The position numbers and the translations under genes were made by a program. Source: Actinophytocola xinjiangensis (GTDB lineage Bacteria > Actinomycetota > Actinomycetes > Mycobacteriales > Pseudonocardiaceae). Taken from it: a stretch of 64,000 bases of DNA. The notes under the pieces were generated by a model. It worked only from the letters and a program-made list of their open reading frames with translations. It did no database searches and was not told the DNA's origin. The stretch spans positions 86,754 to 150,753 of the forward strand of contig NZ_MSIF01000023.1 of assembly GCF_001921215.1 (NCBI RefSeq), written 5' to 3'. This document shows positions 1 through 8,022 of the stretch, piece by piece (position 1 is the stretch's first letter; each line of letters opens with the position of its first letter).

Positions 1-759
1 CTTGACGTCGGACTCAAGGAAGAAGTCGCCGGCCATGCTGTCGACGTAGATCAGGTCGGTGTCCATCGGGTCGGCGAACTCCAGGATCGAGAACTGGCCG
101 GGCATGCCGGGGTGCGCACCAGCAGAGTACCGGATGACCTGCAGGGTGATGTTGGGTTCGTTCATCGCGCTGGCCAGGTGGTTCAGTTGGTCGAGCATCA
201 CCTCGGGGCCACCGACCATGCGATGTAGCGAGGCCTCGTCCACCACCGCCCACAGCTTGAGTCGTGACTTCTTGGTCAGCACCGCCTGGCGCTCCATCCG
301 CGCGCGGACTCGGTCTTCCACTTCGGCGTCGGTGGCCGTGGGTAGAACGCCACGGATGACCGCTCGCGCATAGCGTTCGGTCTGGAGCAATCCCGGCAAC
401 AGCAATGACTCGTAGTTCCGAACCCGTTGGGCTTCGTCCTCGAAGCTGATGTAGGCGGCGTACTCCTCCGGCAACTCGGCGTGGTATTGGCGCAGCCAGC
501 CCTGAATGGCCGCGTCTCGGCACAGTTGGATCAAATATTCACGATACGGTTCCTTGACCTTGTACAACCTCAGCAACGTGGCCAGGGTGCGCGCCTGCGG
601 CCGGGCCTTCGCGCTCTCGAGACGATACAGGGTCGCGATGTTGAGTCCCGTTCGCTCCATCACTTCTTCCCGTGGCAGCCCCGAGTTCTGTCGAAGTCTG
701 CGAAGTTCTGCGGCGAGCCGGCGCAGGCGTACGGTGGGCGTCTGCTTTTTCTGTCCCAT
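1..759 (-). CDS. XRE-family regulator with DUF5753 (Scr1-like), 3' end outside window
   Basis: A cytoplasmic DNA-binding regulator, read leftward from an ATG at 759; the frame is open to base 1, so the C-terminus is missing (253 codons visible). Residues about 10-65 form a helix-turn-helix of the XRE type (RLRRLAAELRRLRQNSG, then a recognition helix around LNIATLYRLE). The rest matches the DUF5753/Scr1 layout seen in many actinomycete regulators, with the typical phrases RNYESLLLPGLLQTERYARA and MPGQFSILEF. Such genes usually sit beside a short DUF397 gene in a toxin-antitoxin-like pair. Here the neighbour is a divergent short gene at 944 that is not a clear DUF397 protein. An inverted repeat at 884-899 lies between the two and could be the autoregulatory site. 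Family assignment is firm; target and role are unknown. Confidence 0.85.
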   Translation of the reverse strand, partial: MGQKKQTPTVRLRRLAAELRRLRQNSGLPREEVMERTGLNIATLYRLESAKARPQARTLATLLRLYKVKEPYREYLIQLCRDAAIQGWLRQYHAELPEEYAAYISFEDEAQRVRNYESLLLPGLLQTERYARAVIRGVLPTATDAEVEDRVRARMERQAVLTKKSRLKLWAVVDEASLHRMVGGPEVMLDQLNHLASAMNEPNITLQVIRYSAGAHPGMPGQFSILEFADPMDTDLIYVDSMAGDFFLESDVK

Positions 760-883
760 GTGGCGATCTCCCGACGAGTTGGCCGGCCAAAAAACAAAGT
801 TGACCCGCGATTGTGCAATGTTGCGGAATGGGGATTGTGGCAGGCATTATTGCCCTCCGAGGAGGAATGGATCAAGTCCCGCT

Positions 884-899
884 GTGGACCGTTGTCCAC
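884..899. promoter_or_regulatory. Inverted repeat between divergent genes
   Basis: GTGGAC-cgtt-GTCCAC is a perfect 6-bp inverted repeat with a 4-nt gap, placed between the divergent starts at 759 (minus) and 944 (plus). It is a candidate operator for the XRE regulator. Each arm is also close to a DnaA-box core, so a regulator site is not the only reading. Confidence 0.4.
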
Positions 900-943
900 G
901 AACAGTGATCTCCTCAGTCACCCATTCGAGTGAAGGAAGAACG

Positions 944-1177
944 ATGATGTCTGAGCCGCCCGAGGTCAGCTCGCTCGTGTTGGAGATCCCCGACAGTTGC
1001 CGCATGCGCGGTGAGTTCACCGAACTTGAGCAGGTCACCGGGGAGTGGACCATCCGGGTGGTCTTCGGCAACTCCCAGGACGCCGTTCAACTGCGGTTCG
1101 AACGTCCCGCTCTCGTGCGCTTCGTCCAACTCGGCGTCGACCTGCTCTCCGGCGGCCCGCCGGACGAGGATCGGTGA
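944..1177 (+). CDS. Small acidic protein divergent to the XRE regulator
   Basis: A 77-residue protein starting at the first of two adjacent ATG codons (944, 947), with a purine-rich GAAGGAAGA ribosome site just upstream. No signal peptide or membrane segment is visible. The central part, GEWTIRVVFGNSQDAVQLRFERPALVRFVQ, loosely recalls the C-terminal half of DUF397 proteins, which partner DUF5753 regulators, but the DUF397 N-terminal W-x-K-S-S motif is absent. Its last four codons and stop lie inside an 81-bp repeat shared with the end of the NACHT gene (1165-1245), so the C-terminus may have been set by a recombination event. Function not recognised; the position suggests it belongs with the neighbouring regulator. 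Confidence 0.55.
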   Translation: MMSEPPEVSSLVLEIPDSCRMRGEFTELEQVTGEWTIRVVFGNSQDAVQLRFERPALVRFVQLGVDLLSGGPPDEDR

Positions 1178-1245
1178 CGCTGCGCCAGCTGGTCCTGGAG
1201 GCGGGCGTGCCGGAACCGGCACACCGCGCCCGCCCGCCGCGGGAC
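1165..1245 (-). pseudogene. 3'-end remnant of a second HTH-NACHT gene
   Basis: These 81 bases match 1995-2075, the end of the intact NACHT gene, with about five mismatches. Read leftward they encode RRAGAVCRFRHARLQDQLAQRHR, against RRAGAVYQFRHARLQDHLARRHR in the intact gene, but the stop codon is lost and nothing upstream continues the protein. The membrane-protein gene 1257-1928 lies between the two copies. This looks like the scar of a lost paralogue or of a recombination that placed the intervening gene here. Confidence 0.7.
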
Positions 1246-1256
1246 CCGACGTGCGC

Positions 1257-1928
1257 CTACTTGAGGTTCGCGACCTCCACCCGGATGTCGTCGGTGTTCC
1301 TGAGCAGGGAGACCGACATCCGGTGACGGGGGGAGTAGTGGCCGGTGAGCAGGAACCAGGTTCCCTCGTCGTAGGTCAGGAGCAGGGCACCGGTGTAGCG
1401 GTAGTGCGGCTTCTTGTCGGGCCCGACGTACTGGCGCAGCTGGGTTCGGCTGCCCGGCAGGTCGAGATAGCGCTCGCTGAACACGGTGACCGTGGGGCGT
1501 TGCTCGGGGTGCGCGGCGACCAGGTTGGCGGCGTGTTCGCCGGTGCCGCGTGCGTACCTGTCGCCCATCCAGAACAACGCCACCAGCACGACCATGCCGA
1601 TTCCCACGGCCAGTACCCGGCCGGCGTCGGGCGGCGTGAGCTCCAGGTCCGGTCCGATTCTGAGCAGGCCGCAGGAGCCGGTCAGCATGACGACAGCCAC
1701 CCACGCGCCGGACAGGCCGGTCCAGCCGAGCAGGCCCAGCAGGTACAGCGGGCCGATGAGGACCATGGCCGCGCTCAGGGCCAACAGGGACCACCGGAGC
1801 CAACGCGGTGTGTCCGCTTCCCGCACGAATCGGCGGTACAGCACGTCCAGGACGAACAGCGCCAGCAGCAACGACAGCGACTGGACCACGATGCCGAAGG
1901 CGATGTCCACGCCGTTCAACAGGTACAC
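1257..1928 (-). CDS. Four-helix membrane protein with extracytoplasmic tail
   Basis: A 223-residue protein from a GTG at 1928. Hydrophobic segments lie at about residues 7-26, 44-66, 72-88 and 104-120, giving four likely membrane spans in the N-terminal half. The C-terminal hundred residues are soluble, contain a short Arg/His/Pro-rich stretch (about 125-145) and end in a beta-rich part (HYRYTGALLLTYDEGTWFLL). I do not recognise a family. It sits between the two copies of an 81-bp NACHT-gene end and is in the same direction as the NACHT gene, 60 bp downstream of it, so it may be co-transcribed. No strong ribosome site precedes the GTG, so the start is uncertain. A link to the membrane-anchored NACHT protein is only suggested by position. 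Confidence 0.65.
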   Translation of the reverse strand: MYLLNGVDIAFGIVVQSLSLLLALFVLDVLYRRFVREADTPRWLRWSLLALSAAMVLIGPLYLLGLLGWTGLSGAWVAVVMLTGSCGLLRIGPDLELTPPDAGRVLAVGIGMVVLVALFWMGDRYARGTGEHAANLVAAHPEQRPTVTVFSERYLDLPGSRTQLRQYVGPDKKPHYRYTGALLLTYDEGTWFLLTGHYSPRHRMSVSLLRNTDDIRVEVANLK

Positions 1929-1988
1929 GTCCAGCGACGGTCGAAGAATCCGGTGTCGGTCCCGGATCGGCGGTGTCGGGCAGCGGGG

Positions 1989-4145
1989 TCACGCCGAGGA
2001 TCGGTGACGCCGCGCCAGATGGTCCTGGAGGCGGGCGTGCCGGAACTGGTACACCGCGCCCGCCCGCCGCAGGACTCCCCGCCGGTACGCGTCCTCCAGA
2101 AAGCCCGGCAGCGTCCACGGCAGCCGGCCGGTCAGCGGCAGCCACACCCGCGCCAGCACCAGCCACCGCCCCCACGCCGTCAGGCACAACACGTACGCCA
2201 GACCACCGCCGAGACCACCGATCAGGCCGACCGCCACGCTGTGCTTCCAGCGCCACGGGAACTCGACCTGCCACACCAACTCCGGCGGCAGCTGCGCCCA
2301 CGCCACCGTCGTCAGCCAGTTCACCAGCACGAACACCACCGTGAACACCGGCGCGAACACCGCCAGCTGCACCGCCACCGTCGTCCGGTTCGCGCGCAGC
2401 AGCTCCGCCGGGTCGCTGGCCGAGCGCACCGCCACCGGGGTCTCGAACGCCGCCATCAGACCCAGCACCACCGCCGCCGTCCCGCCGAACATCCCGGCGA
2501 ACACGACCGCGTCGGTCACCACCAGCACCGGGGTCGGGACGTAGTCGGGTCCCAGCGCGCGAGCCAACTCGCGGATCCCGCCCAGGCCCAACCCGACCAG
2601 CGCCCCCACCACCACCCCGACCGTCATCCGCGTCGCCACCCGGACGCGGGTCTGGCCGGTGCCGCGCCGCAACCGCAGGCGCACCCGCGCCGGGTCGAGC
2701 ACGGTCCCGTGCCGGCGCAGCACGATCCGCTGCGCCAGCAACCCGGCCAACCCGAACGCCGTGCCCAGACCGGCCGACACCGCCAGCGACGCCCCGGTCA
2801 ACCCCAGCAGGTACACCTCCAGCACCAGGTCGACGCAGGTCACCGCGAGCGCGGCGGCGACGGTCAGCACCACCGTGCTCGCCGGCCCGCCCAGCCGCCA
2901 CCACGCCAGGTCGCGGGTGCCGAGCCGGTCGAGGTGGTCGGCGAGGTGACCCAGCCAGCGCCCCGCCCGCTCCGGGTCAGCGTTGCGGTACACGGTCGGC
3001 ACGAAGTCCCCCAACAGGTGGTCCTCGATCGCCTCCGCCGTGGGGAAACGGACCTCGTCGAGCAGCTCGGCCGGGTCGTGGTCGGGGGTGTCGCTGTAGA
3101 CGGTGCGCGCCAGGCCCACCATCAGCGGCGTGGTCAACACCTGCGCCAGCGGGTCGGGCAGCGCCGCGAGTACCGGCTCCCAGCCGGCCTTGCGGGTGGT
3201 GCGCGGCAGATAGTCGGCCAGGTCGGCCGGCGTGAGATCGGCCAGCTCCACACAGCCGGCGGCGGTCAGCACGTCGGTGCCGGCGACCGCCGCCGCGTAC
3301 TCGTCGACCCGGCTGGTCAGCACCAACGGCAGCGCCGTGGCGTTGAGGGCCTCCAGCGCCGCGCGGTGCAGGCCGTCGGCCAGCTCGTCGAACCCGTCGA
3401 GCACCGGCAGCACCCGGTCGGCCTCGACGAGCGCGGCGGCCAGCGTCGAGCCGGTCGGGCCGGGGGCGGCCAGGCCGGGATGGTCGCGTTCCAGGCAGGC
3501 GACCAGCCAGTCACGCAGGTCGGTGGTGGTGGGGTTCCACGTGCCAAGGCCCACCACCACCGGCACCGGGTCGGTCGGCGCCCGCGACGGCAGCAGGCCC
3601 AGGACCAGCCGCAACGTGAGGATCGTCTTGCCGGACCCGGCGCGGCCCAACACCACCAGCCGCCCGGACGGGATCCGCCGGTAGACCTCGACGACACCGT
3701 CCAGGCCGCCGGTGAGGTCCAGCGGGGCGGCCCGCTCGCCGGCGCGGGCGCGGCGGATGTTGGCCCACGAGTCGGTCAGCCGCGCCGGGGCCGGTGTCCA
3801 GCGCACCGGCAGCGGATACGGGTCGTGCACCCGCCGCTGCTCCTCCTCCCGCAGCCACCGCGCCCGCACCGCGTGGGCCAGCTCGTAGGCGGCGCCGGCC
3901 AACGGGTCCGGGGCGGGGTTGTCCACATGTCCGGCGGCGGCCAGCAGCGTGACCCGCTCGCCGGTGTCCAACGCCAGCGCGTCGGCCAGCAGCCGGACGG
4001 TCGCGACCCGCGGTTCGGCGCGCTCACCGGTCTCCAGGCCGCGCACGGTCCGCACACCGAGCCCGGACCGGTCGGCCAGGGCCTCCTGCGTCAGCTCGGC
4101 CTGAAGACGGTGTTGACGCAGGAGAACCCCGAACCGGCTGGTCAC
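1989..4145 (-). CDS. HTH-NACHT STAND NTPase with membrane C-terminus
   Basis: A 718-residue multidomain protein from a GTG at 4145. Residues about 5-70 form an XRE-type helix-turn-helix (LTQEALADRSGLGVRTVRGLE). A NACHT-type ATPase follows, with Walker A GRAGSGKT at 167-174 and Walker B LPVLDGFDEL at 246-255, so it should bind and hydrolyse a nucleotide as a signalling switch. From about residue 425 to 660 there are several hydrophobic spans, and a short conserved tail (YQFRHARLQDHLA) closes the protein. Actinomycetes encode many such HTH-NACHT-membrane proteins, and related STAND NTPases include anti-phage sensors. No adjacent effector is obvious. A remnant of a second copy's 3' end lies at 1165-1245. 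ATPase assignment is firm; regulator versus defence role is open. Confidence 0.88.
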   Translation of the reverse strand: MTSRFGVLLRQHRLQAELTQEALADRSGLGVRTVRGLETGERAEPRVATVRLLADALALDTGERVTLLAAAGHVDNPAPDPLAGAAYELAHAVRARWLREEEQRRVHDPYPLPVRWTPAPARLTDSWANIRRARAGERAAPLDLTGGLDGVVEVYRRIPSGRLVVLGRAGSGKTILTLRLVLGLLPSRAPTDPVPVVVGLGTWNPTTTDLRDWLVACLERDHPGLAAPGPTGSTLAAALVEADRVLPVLDGFDELADGLHRAALEALNATALPLVLTSRVDEYAAAVAGTDVLTAAGCVELADLTPADLADYLPRTTRKAGWEPVLAALPDPLAQVLTTPLMVGLARTVYSDTPDHDPAELLDEVRFPTAEAIEDHLLGDFVPTVYRNADPERAGRWLGHLADHLDRLGTRDLAWWRLGGPASTVVLTVAAALAVTCVDLVLEVYLLGLTGASLAVSAGLGTAFGLAGLLAQRIVLRRHGTVLDPARVRLRLRRGTGQTRVRVATRMTVGVVVGALVGLGLGGIRELARALGPDYVPTPVLVVTDAVVFAGMFGGTAAVVLGLMAAFETPVAVRSASDPAELLRANRTTVAVQLAVFAPVFTVVFVLVNWLTTVAWAQLPPELVWQVEFPWRWKHSVAVGLIGGLGGGLAYVLCLTAWGRWLVLARVWLPLTGRLPWTLPGFLEDAYRRGVLRRAGAVYQFRHARLQDHLARRHRSSA

Positions 4146-4183
4146 GAACGCCGACCCTAGCGGGGCGGGTCAGCCCGCCCGGT

Positions 4184-5281
4184 TCAGCTCTCGCACAGGG
4201 CGGCGTCGATCACGTCACCCCGGGTCGGCTCGGCCGTGTTGTTGACGAACGTGTTGGTGACCAGCGAGGCGAACCGGCCGTCGTCGGTGACCATGGTGAC
4301 CGAGGTGTGCCCGGTGGTCAGGTCGCCGGGATGGCCCCACGCGGTGCCGCCGCAGGACAGCTCCCAACTCATCAGGCCCAGGCCGTAGTCGGGCTGGTGG
4401 GCGGAGGTCTGACGCATCTGCGCGAGTGAGGCGGGGGAGACCAGGTCCCCGGCGGCCAACGCCTGGTGGAGGGTGACCAGGTCGGGCATCGTCGAGTTCA
4501 TCGCGCCGGCCGAGCCGATGAGCGTCGGCTCCAGGCTGAAGGTGTTGTCGTACCAGAAGAACACCGGGCCGAGCCGGCCGCCGAGGTAGCCGCGCAGGAA
4601 CGGCTCGGCCAGGGTGCGGTCACCGGAGGACGGGTAGCTGGTGTCGTCCAGGCCGAGCGGGGTGATGATCCGCGCGGTGACGGCCTGCTGGTAGGTCTGG
4701 CCGGTGAGGCGTTCGACGAGCAGCCCCAGGGTCTGGTAGCCGACGTTGGAGTAGGCGAAGTCGGTGCCCGGCGGGAACAGCGGCGCCTGGGTGAGCCCGG
4801 AGCGGACCAGCTCGGCCAGGTCGTAGCCGCCGTCGGCGTTGGCCGCCGGGTTCCTCGGGTCGCGGGCGATACCGCTGGTGTGGTTGAGGATCTGCCGCAC
4901 GGAGATCGCGTTGCCGTCGTAGCCGTTGCCGGCCACGACGCCGGGCAGGTACGTCTCGATCGGCGCGTCCAGCTCGACCAGGCCCTCGTCGACCAGCTGT
5001 AACACCATCACCGAGGTGAACGTCTTGGTCTGGCTGGCGGCGCGGAAGTGGTCCTGCGGGGCGATCGGGCGGCTGGCCGGGCTGGTGGCCGAGCCGCTGG
5101 TCACCGTCCACGGGCCGTTCTCGTCGCCGGCGAGGACCGCGGCGCCGGGCCCGGCGTGCGGAAGGTACTGGTCGAGGGCCTGCTGGGTCAGGGGGTGGTC
5201 GGCCTGGGCCGCCGCGTTGACCGCCGGGGTGGCGGTGAGCAGGCCGGCCGTGAGCAGGAGGGTGGCGAGGGTGGCGCGCAT
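4184..5281 (-). CDS. Secreted beta-lactamase-fold serine hydrolase (D-Ala-D-Ala carboxypeptidase-like)
   Basis: A 365-residue exported protein of the class C beta-lactamase / DD-peptidase superfamily. I chose the ATG at 5281 because an AAGGAG site precedes it at the right spacing and a signal peptide (MRATLATLLLTAGLL, cleavage after ...NAAA) begins there; a longer frame starts at 5308. The nucleophile motif is SQTK (Ser 83, Lys 86), the second motif YSN is at 177-179, and a HPGDLTTGHTS segment near the C-terminus corresponds to the third motif region. It would act outside the membrane on peptidoglycan stems, D-amino-acid peptides or esters; the substrate cannot be read from sequence. It stands alone, in the same direction as the acyl-CoA cluster upstream. 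Confidence 0.9.
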   Translation of the reverse strand: MRATLATLLLTAGLLTATPAVNAAAQADHPLTQQALDQYLPHAGPGAAVLAGDENGPWTVTSGSATSPASRPIAPQDHFRAASQTKTFTSVMVLQLVDEGLVELDAPIETYLPGVVAGNGYDGNAISVRQILNHTSGIARDPRNPAANADGGYDLAELVRSGLTQAPLFPPGTDFAYSNVGYQTLGLLVERLTGQTYQQAVTARIITPLGLDDTSYPSSGDRTLAEPFLRGYLGGRLGPVFFWYDNTFSLEPTLIGSAGAMNSTMPDLVTLHQALAAGDLVSPASLAQMRQTSAHQPDYGLGLMSWELSCGGTAWGHPGDLTTGHTSVTMVTDDGRFASLVTNTFVNNTAEPTRGDVIDAALCES

Positions 5282-5377
5282 CGAGTCTCCTTCCGCCGGC
5301 TCGGACAAGCCGGCGGAAGAAGACTCGGGGCGCGGTCGGGGTGCGGGCCAGGCCAGCGGGCGGCCACCCGTGGCCGG

Positions 5378-6289
5378 TTACAGCCCGATGAGTTCGGCCA
5401 GTCGTTCGACGTGGCTGTCCGGGTCGCCGAAGGCCAGCGCGCAGGCGATCGCGTGCCGGGTGTGCACGTGCAGGTCGTGCTCGGCGGTGAACCCGATGGC
5501 GCCGTGCACCTGGTGGCCCAGGGCGCACACCCGCTGGTAGGCCTCGCCGACCCAGCTCTTGGCGACCGCCACTTCGGTGTCGGCGGTCCAGCCGCGCCCC
5601 AGCCGCCAGCACGCCTCGTAGGCGGCGAACCGGGAGCCCAGCACGTCGATGGCCATGTCGGCGCAGTGGTGCTGCACGGCCTGGAACGAGCCGATCGGCT
5701 TGCCGAACTGGTGGCGCTGCGTGGCGTACTCGACGGTCTGGTCGAGCACCGCCTGGGCGCCGCCGACCATCTCCGCGCACACGATCGCGGCGCCGAAGGC
5801 CGCGACCCGCGCGGGATCCACGTCCAGCGGCACGCCCTCACCGAAACGCACCCGGTACTTCGGGTCCAGGCCGATCACCTCGACCCGCTCGATCTCGTCG
5901 GCCTTCTCGACCAGACGCACGCCGGTCTCGGTGGTCACGACGAAACCGTCGGCGATCTCGGCGTAGGGAACGAGGTCGGCGACCCCGGCCACGGCCGTGG
6001 CGGGCGTGTACACCCGCCCGGCCGCGACCCGCTCCCGCAGGTCCGGGACCGCCATCGCGCACGTCAACGACACCGTGAACGGGCTGGGCACGGCGAACCG
6101 GCCCAGTTCCTCGGCCAGCAGACACGCCTCCAGGAAGCCGACGTCGAAGGCCACGCCGGTCCAGCCCAGCTCGACGATCTCCTTCCACAGCTGTTCGGAG
6201 AAGCCCTCGCCGGGCCGGGCCCGGCCGGCGAGGAACTCGCGGGCGGTGCGCTGGACCAGCTCCTGGTCCTCGGTGAGAGTGAGGTCCAT
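5378..6289 (-). CDS. Acyl-CoA dehydrogenase, short subunit type
   Basis: A 303-residue flavoprotein of the acyl-CoA dehydrogenase family, which oxidises an acyl-CoA to the 2-enoyl-CoA. It starts at an ATG at 6289 overlapping the stop of the VOC gene (TGATG), so the two are translationally coupled. The C-terminal FAD-binding helices are clear (TQRHQFGKPIGSFQAVQHH and QVHGAIGFTAEHDLHVHTR). The protein is about 80 residues shorter than ordinary family members and lacks the usual EGT-x-EIQR end. Such short forms often pair with a full-length partner to form a heteromeric enzyme in steroid and other ring or side-chain degradation; the partner here would be the product of 8023-9255. Substrate unknown. 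Confidence 0.88.
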   Translation of the reverse strand: MDLTLTEDQELVQRTAREFLAGRARPGEGFSEQLWKEIVELGWTGVAFDVGFLEACLLAEELGRFAVPSPFTVSLTCAMAVPDLRERVAAGRVYTPATAVAGVADLVPYAEIADGFVVTTETGVRLVEKADEIERVEVIGLDPKYRVRFGEGVPLDVDPARVAAFGAAIVCAEMVGGAQAVLDQTVEYATQRHQFGKPIGSFQAVQHHCADMAIDVLGSRFAAYEACWRLGRGWTADTEVAVAKSWVGEAYQRVCALGHQVHGAIGFTAEHDLHVHTRHAIACALAFGDPDSHVERLAELIGL

Positions 6290-7227
6290 CAGCGGCTGCC
6301 CGGGGGGATCTTGTCCGAGCGCACCCACACGCCCGGCCGCTGCTCCCAGAACAACTGCACCAGCACCCCACCGGTCTGCTTGGGGTGGACGAAGGTGTGC
6401 TTCCACGCGGCGCCGTCGGTCACGCCGGTCTCCTCGTCGAAGGTGTTCAGCCCGTGGTGCTCGCACGCGGCCAGCGCCGCGTCCCAGTCGGACACCTGGA
6501 AGGTGACGTGGTGGGCGGCGGCACCGTTGCGGGACAGGAACTTCTCGATGAACGAGTCCTCGCCGCGCGGCATGATCACCTCCCAGCAGATGCTCGACCC
6601 CGGCACGTTGAGCACCAGGTCGGCCATGTCGGGGTGCTCGTCGTCGGCGGTGCGCCACACCTGGACGAAGCCGGCCAGGTCGGCATACCAGCGGGCCAGC
6701 TCGTCGCGGTCACCGAAGGCCTGGCAGATGTGGTCCAGGGCCACGATCCCCAGCGTCGGACCATCCACATCGGACGCCTCGACGGGGGTGGCGTCCTCGT
6801 CGCCGGCCATGGCGAGGGTGCCCGGGCCGCGCAGGCGCCACAACACCCCGGGTCCGTGCTCGGGCGGGGTCAGCGACGCCTCGGTCCACCGGCCCGGCAC
6901 ACCGTCGGTGACCTTGAGGCCCCGCTCCTCCAGCTCGACGATCGCCGCGTCCAGGTCCGGGACCTCCGCCCCCACGTGGTGCAGGCCCGGACGGCCGCCG
7001 TGGTCGTCGAGCCAGGTGGCCAGCGGCGAGGAGTCGCCGGAGGGGGCGAGCACCAGCCAGGCGTGGCCCCAACTGCCGGGGATCTCCAGGCGCACGCCCT
7101 TCGTCCCGGCCGCCGGATTGTCCCATTGGGACACCGGGCGGAAGCCGAACACCCGCGACAGGAATGAGACCTGCGCGTCGAGGTCGGGCACCACCTGGGC
7201 GACGTGGTCGATCCGGTAGATACGCAT
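6289..7227 (-). CDS. Two-domain VOC-superfamily protein
   Basis: A 312-residue protein from an ATG at 7227 with a GAGGAG site upstream. It contains two vicinal-oxygen-chelate modules, each opening with a metal-binding His phrase: IDHVAQVVPDLD at about residue 6 and ALDHICQAF at about 165. Family relatives include methylmalonyl-CoA epimerases, 4-hydroxyphenylpyruvate dioxygenases and extradiol dioxygenases. The end of the second module, FVHPKQTGGVLVQLF, is most like methylmalonyl-CoA epimerases, in which this His-Pro-Lys phrase is conserved. The gene lies between an enoyl-CoA hydratase and an acyl-CoA dehydrogenase and overlaps the latter, so an acyl-CoA or its precursor is the likely substrate. 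Epimerase, isomerase and dioxygenase remain possible. Confidence 0.82.
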   Translation of the reverse strand: MRIYRIDHVAQVVPDLDAQVSFLSRVFGFRPVSQWDNPAAGTKGVRLEIPGSWGHAWLVLAPSGDSSPLATWLDDHGGRPGLHHVGAEVPDLDAAIVELEERGLKVTDGVPGRWTEASLTPPEHGPGVLWRLRGPGTLAMAGDEDATPVEASDVDGPTLGIVALDHICQAFGDRDELARWYADLAGFVQVWRTADDEHPDMADLVLNVPGSSICWEVIMPRGEDSFIEKFLSRNGAAAHHVTFQVSDWDAALAACEHHGLNTFDEETGVTDGAAWKHTFVHPKQTGGVLVQLFWEQRPGVWVRSDKIPPGSR

Positions 7228-7237
7228 GCGGGTCTCC

Positions 7238-7987
7238 TCAGCTGGGGTGCGGCTCGATCCAGTCGTACTCGTTGTCGACCAGTTCCTTGACCAGCCGCAG
7301 GTTGTAGCGGTTCATCGCGGCGATCCGCTCGGCCAGCGCGGACACCTGCTTGTCGAACTCCTCGGCCGGGAACACGCTGTTGACCAGGCCCAGCTCCAGG
7401 GCGCGCGCCGGGTCCAGGCGGATGCCGGTGAACAGCATCTCCTTGGCCCGCGCCTTGCCCACCCGCCGGGGCAGCCGCTTCACCCCGCCCCAGCCGGGCG
7501 CCGACCCGCCGAACGCCGGCTGGTCGGGGTCGGGCTTGCCGTCCATGAACTTCGGCTGGTACGGCGGGCGCGCCGACAGGGTGATCTCCACCAAACCCAT
7601 CTTGGCGTTGTCGGCGCAGACGATGAAGTCCGCCGCCAGCGCCAGTTCCAGGCCGCCGCCGACCGCGTAGCCGTGCACGGCGGCGATCACCGGGATCGAC
7701 GTGCGCTCGATCAGCGCGAACGTCTTCTCACCCAGCCGTCCCTGCTCGATCCGCTCGGCCGGGGTGAGACCCTCCGACCAGGCGACGTCCATGCCGGCGC
7801 AGAACGCGCGCTCCCCGGCGCCGCGCAACACCGCCACGTGCACGTCGGTGTCCTCGTCGAGTTCGGTGAAGACCGTGCGCAGCTCCTTCATCGACGACGG
7901 GGTCAGCGCGTTGAGCTTGTCCGGCCGGTCGAGCGTGACCCACGCGATGCGGTCCTCGATCCGGACGTCCAGGGTTTCGTAGGACAT
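7238..7987 (-). CDS. Enoyl-CoA hydratase/isomerase family protein
   Basis: A 249-residue crotonase-fold protein from an ATG at 7987, with GGAGAAGGAG just upstream. It would hydrate or isomerise an enoyl-CoA in the cytoplasm. The oxyanion-hole regions are visible: GAGERAFCAGMD at about residue 60 and AAVHGYAVGGGLELALAADF at about 100-120. The usual second catalytic Glu region reads MGLVEITLSARPPYQ, so the hydratase acid/base layout is not fully standard. A Gly/Pro-rich stretch (KPDPDQPAFGGSAPGWGG) is inserted before the C-terminal helices. It is the third gene of the leftward acyl-CoA cluster and is separated by 10 bp from the VOC gene. The exact reaction and chain type are not deducible. Confidence 0.87.
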   Translation of the reverse strand: MSYETLDVRIEDRIAWVTLDRPDKLNALTPSSMKELRTVFTELDEDTDVHVAVLRGAGERAFCAGMDVAWSEGLTPAERIEQGRLGEKTFALIERTSIPVIAAVHGYAVGGGLELALAADFIVCADNAKMGLVEITLSARPPYQPKFMDGKPDPDQPAFGGSAPGWGGVKRLPRRVGKARAKEMLFTGIRLDPARALELGLVNSVFPAEEFDKQVSALAERIAAMNRYNLRLVKELVDNEYDWIEPHPS

Positions 7988-8022
7988 GTGCTCCTTCTCC
8001 CGACAGGGGATCTTCCGACTGG

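Noticed and set aside
1011..4160. A 1049-codon plus-strand open frame over the NACHT and membrane genes
   Set aside because: Its product is a low-complexity Arg/Gln/His/Pro string and it lies antisense to a gene with clear Walker motifs, so it is a composition artefact.
5048..7219. A 723-codon plus-strand open frame opposite the acyl-CoA cluster
   Set aside because: No recognisable domain, Gly/Arg/His-rich composition, and it is antisense to three well-conserved genes.
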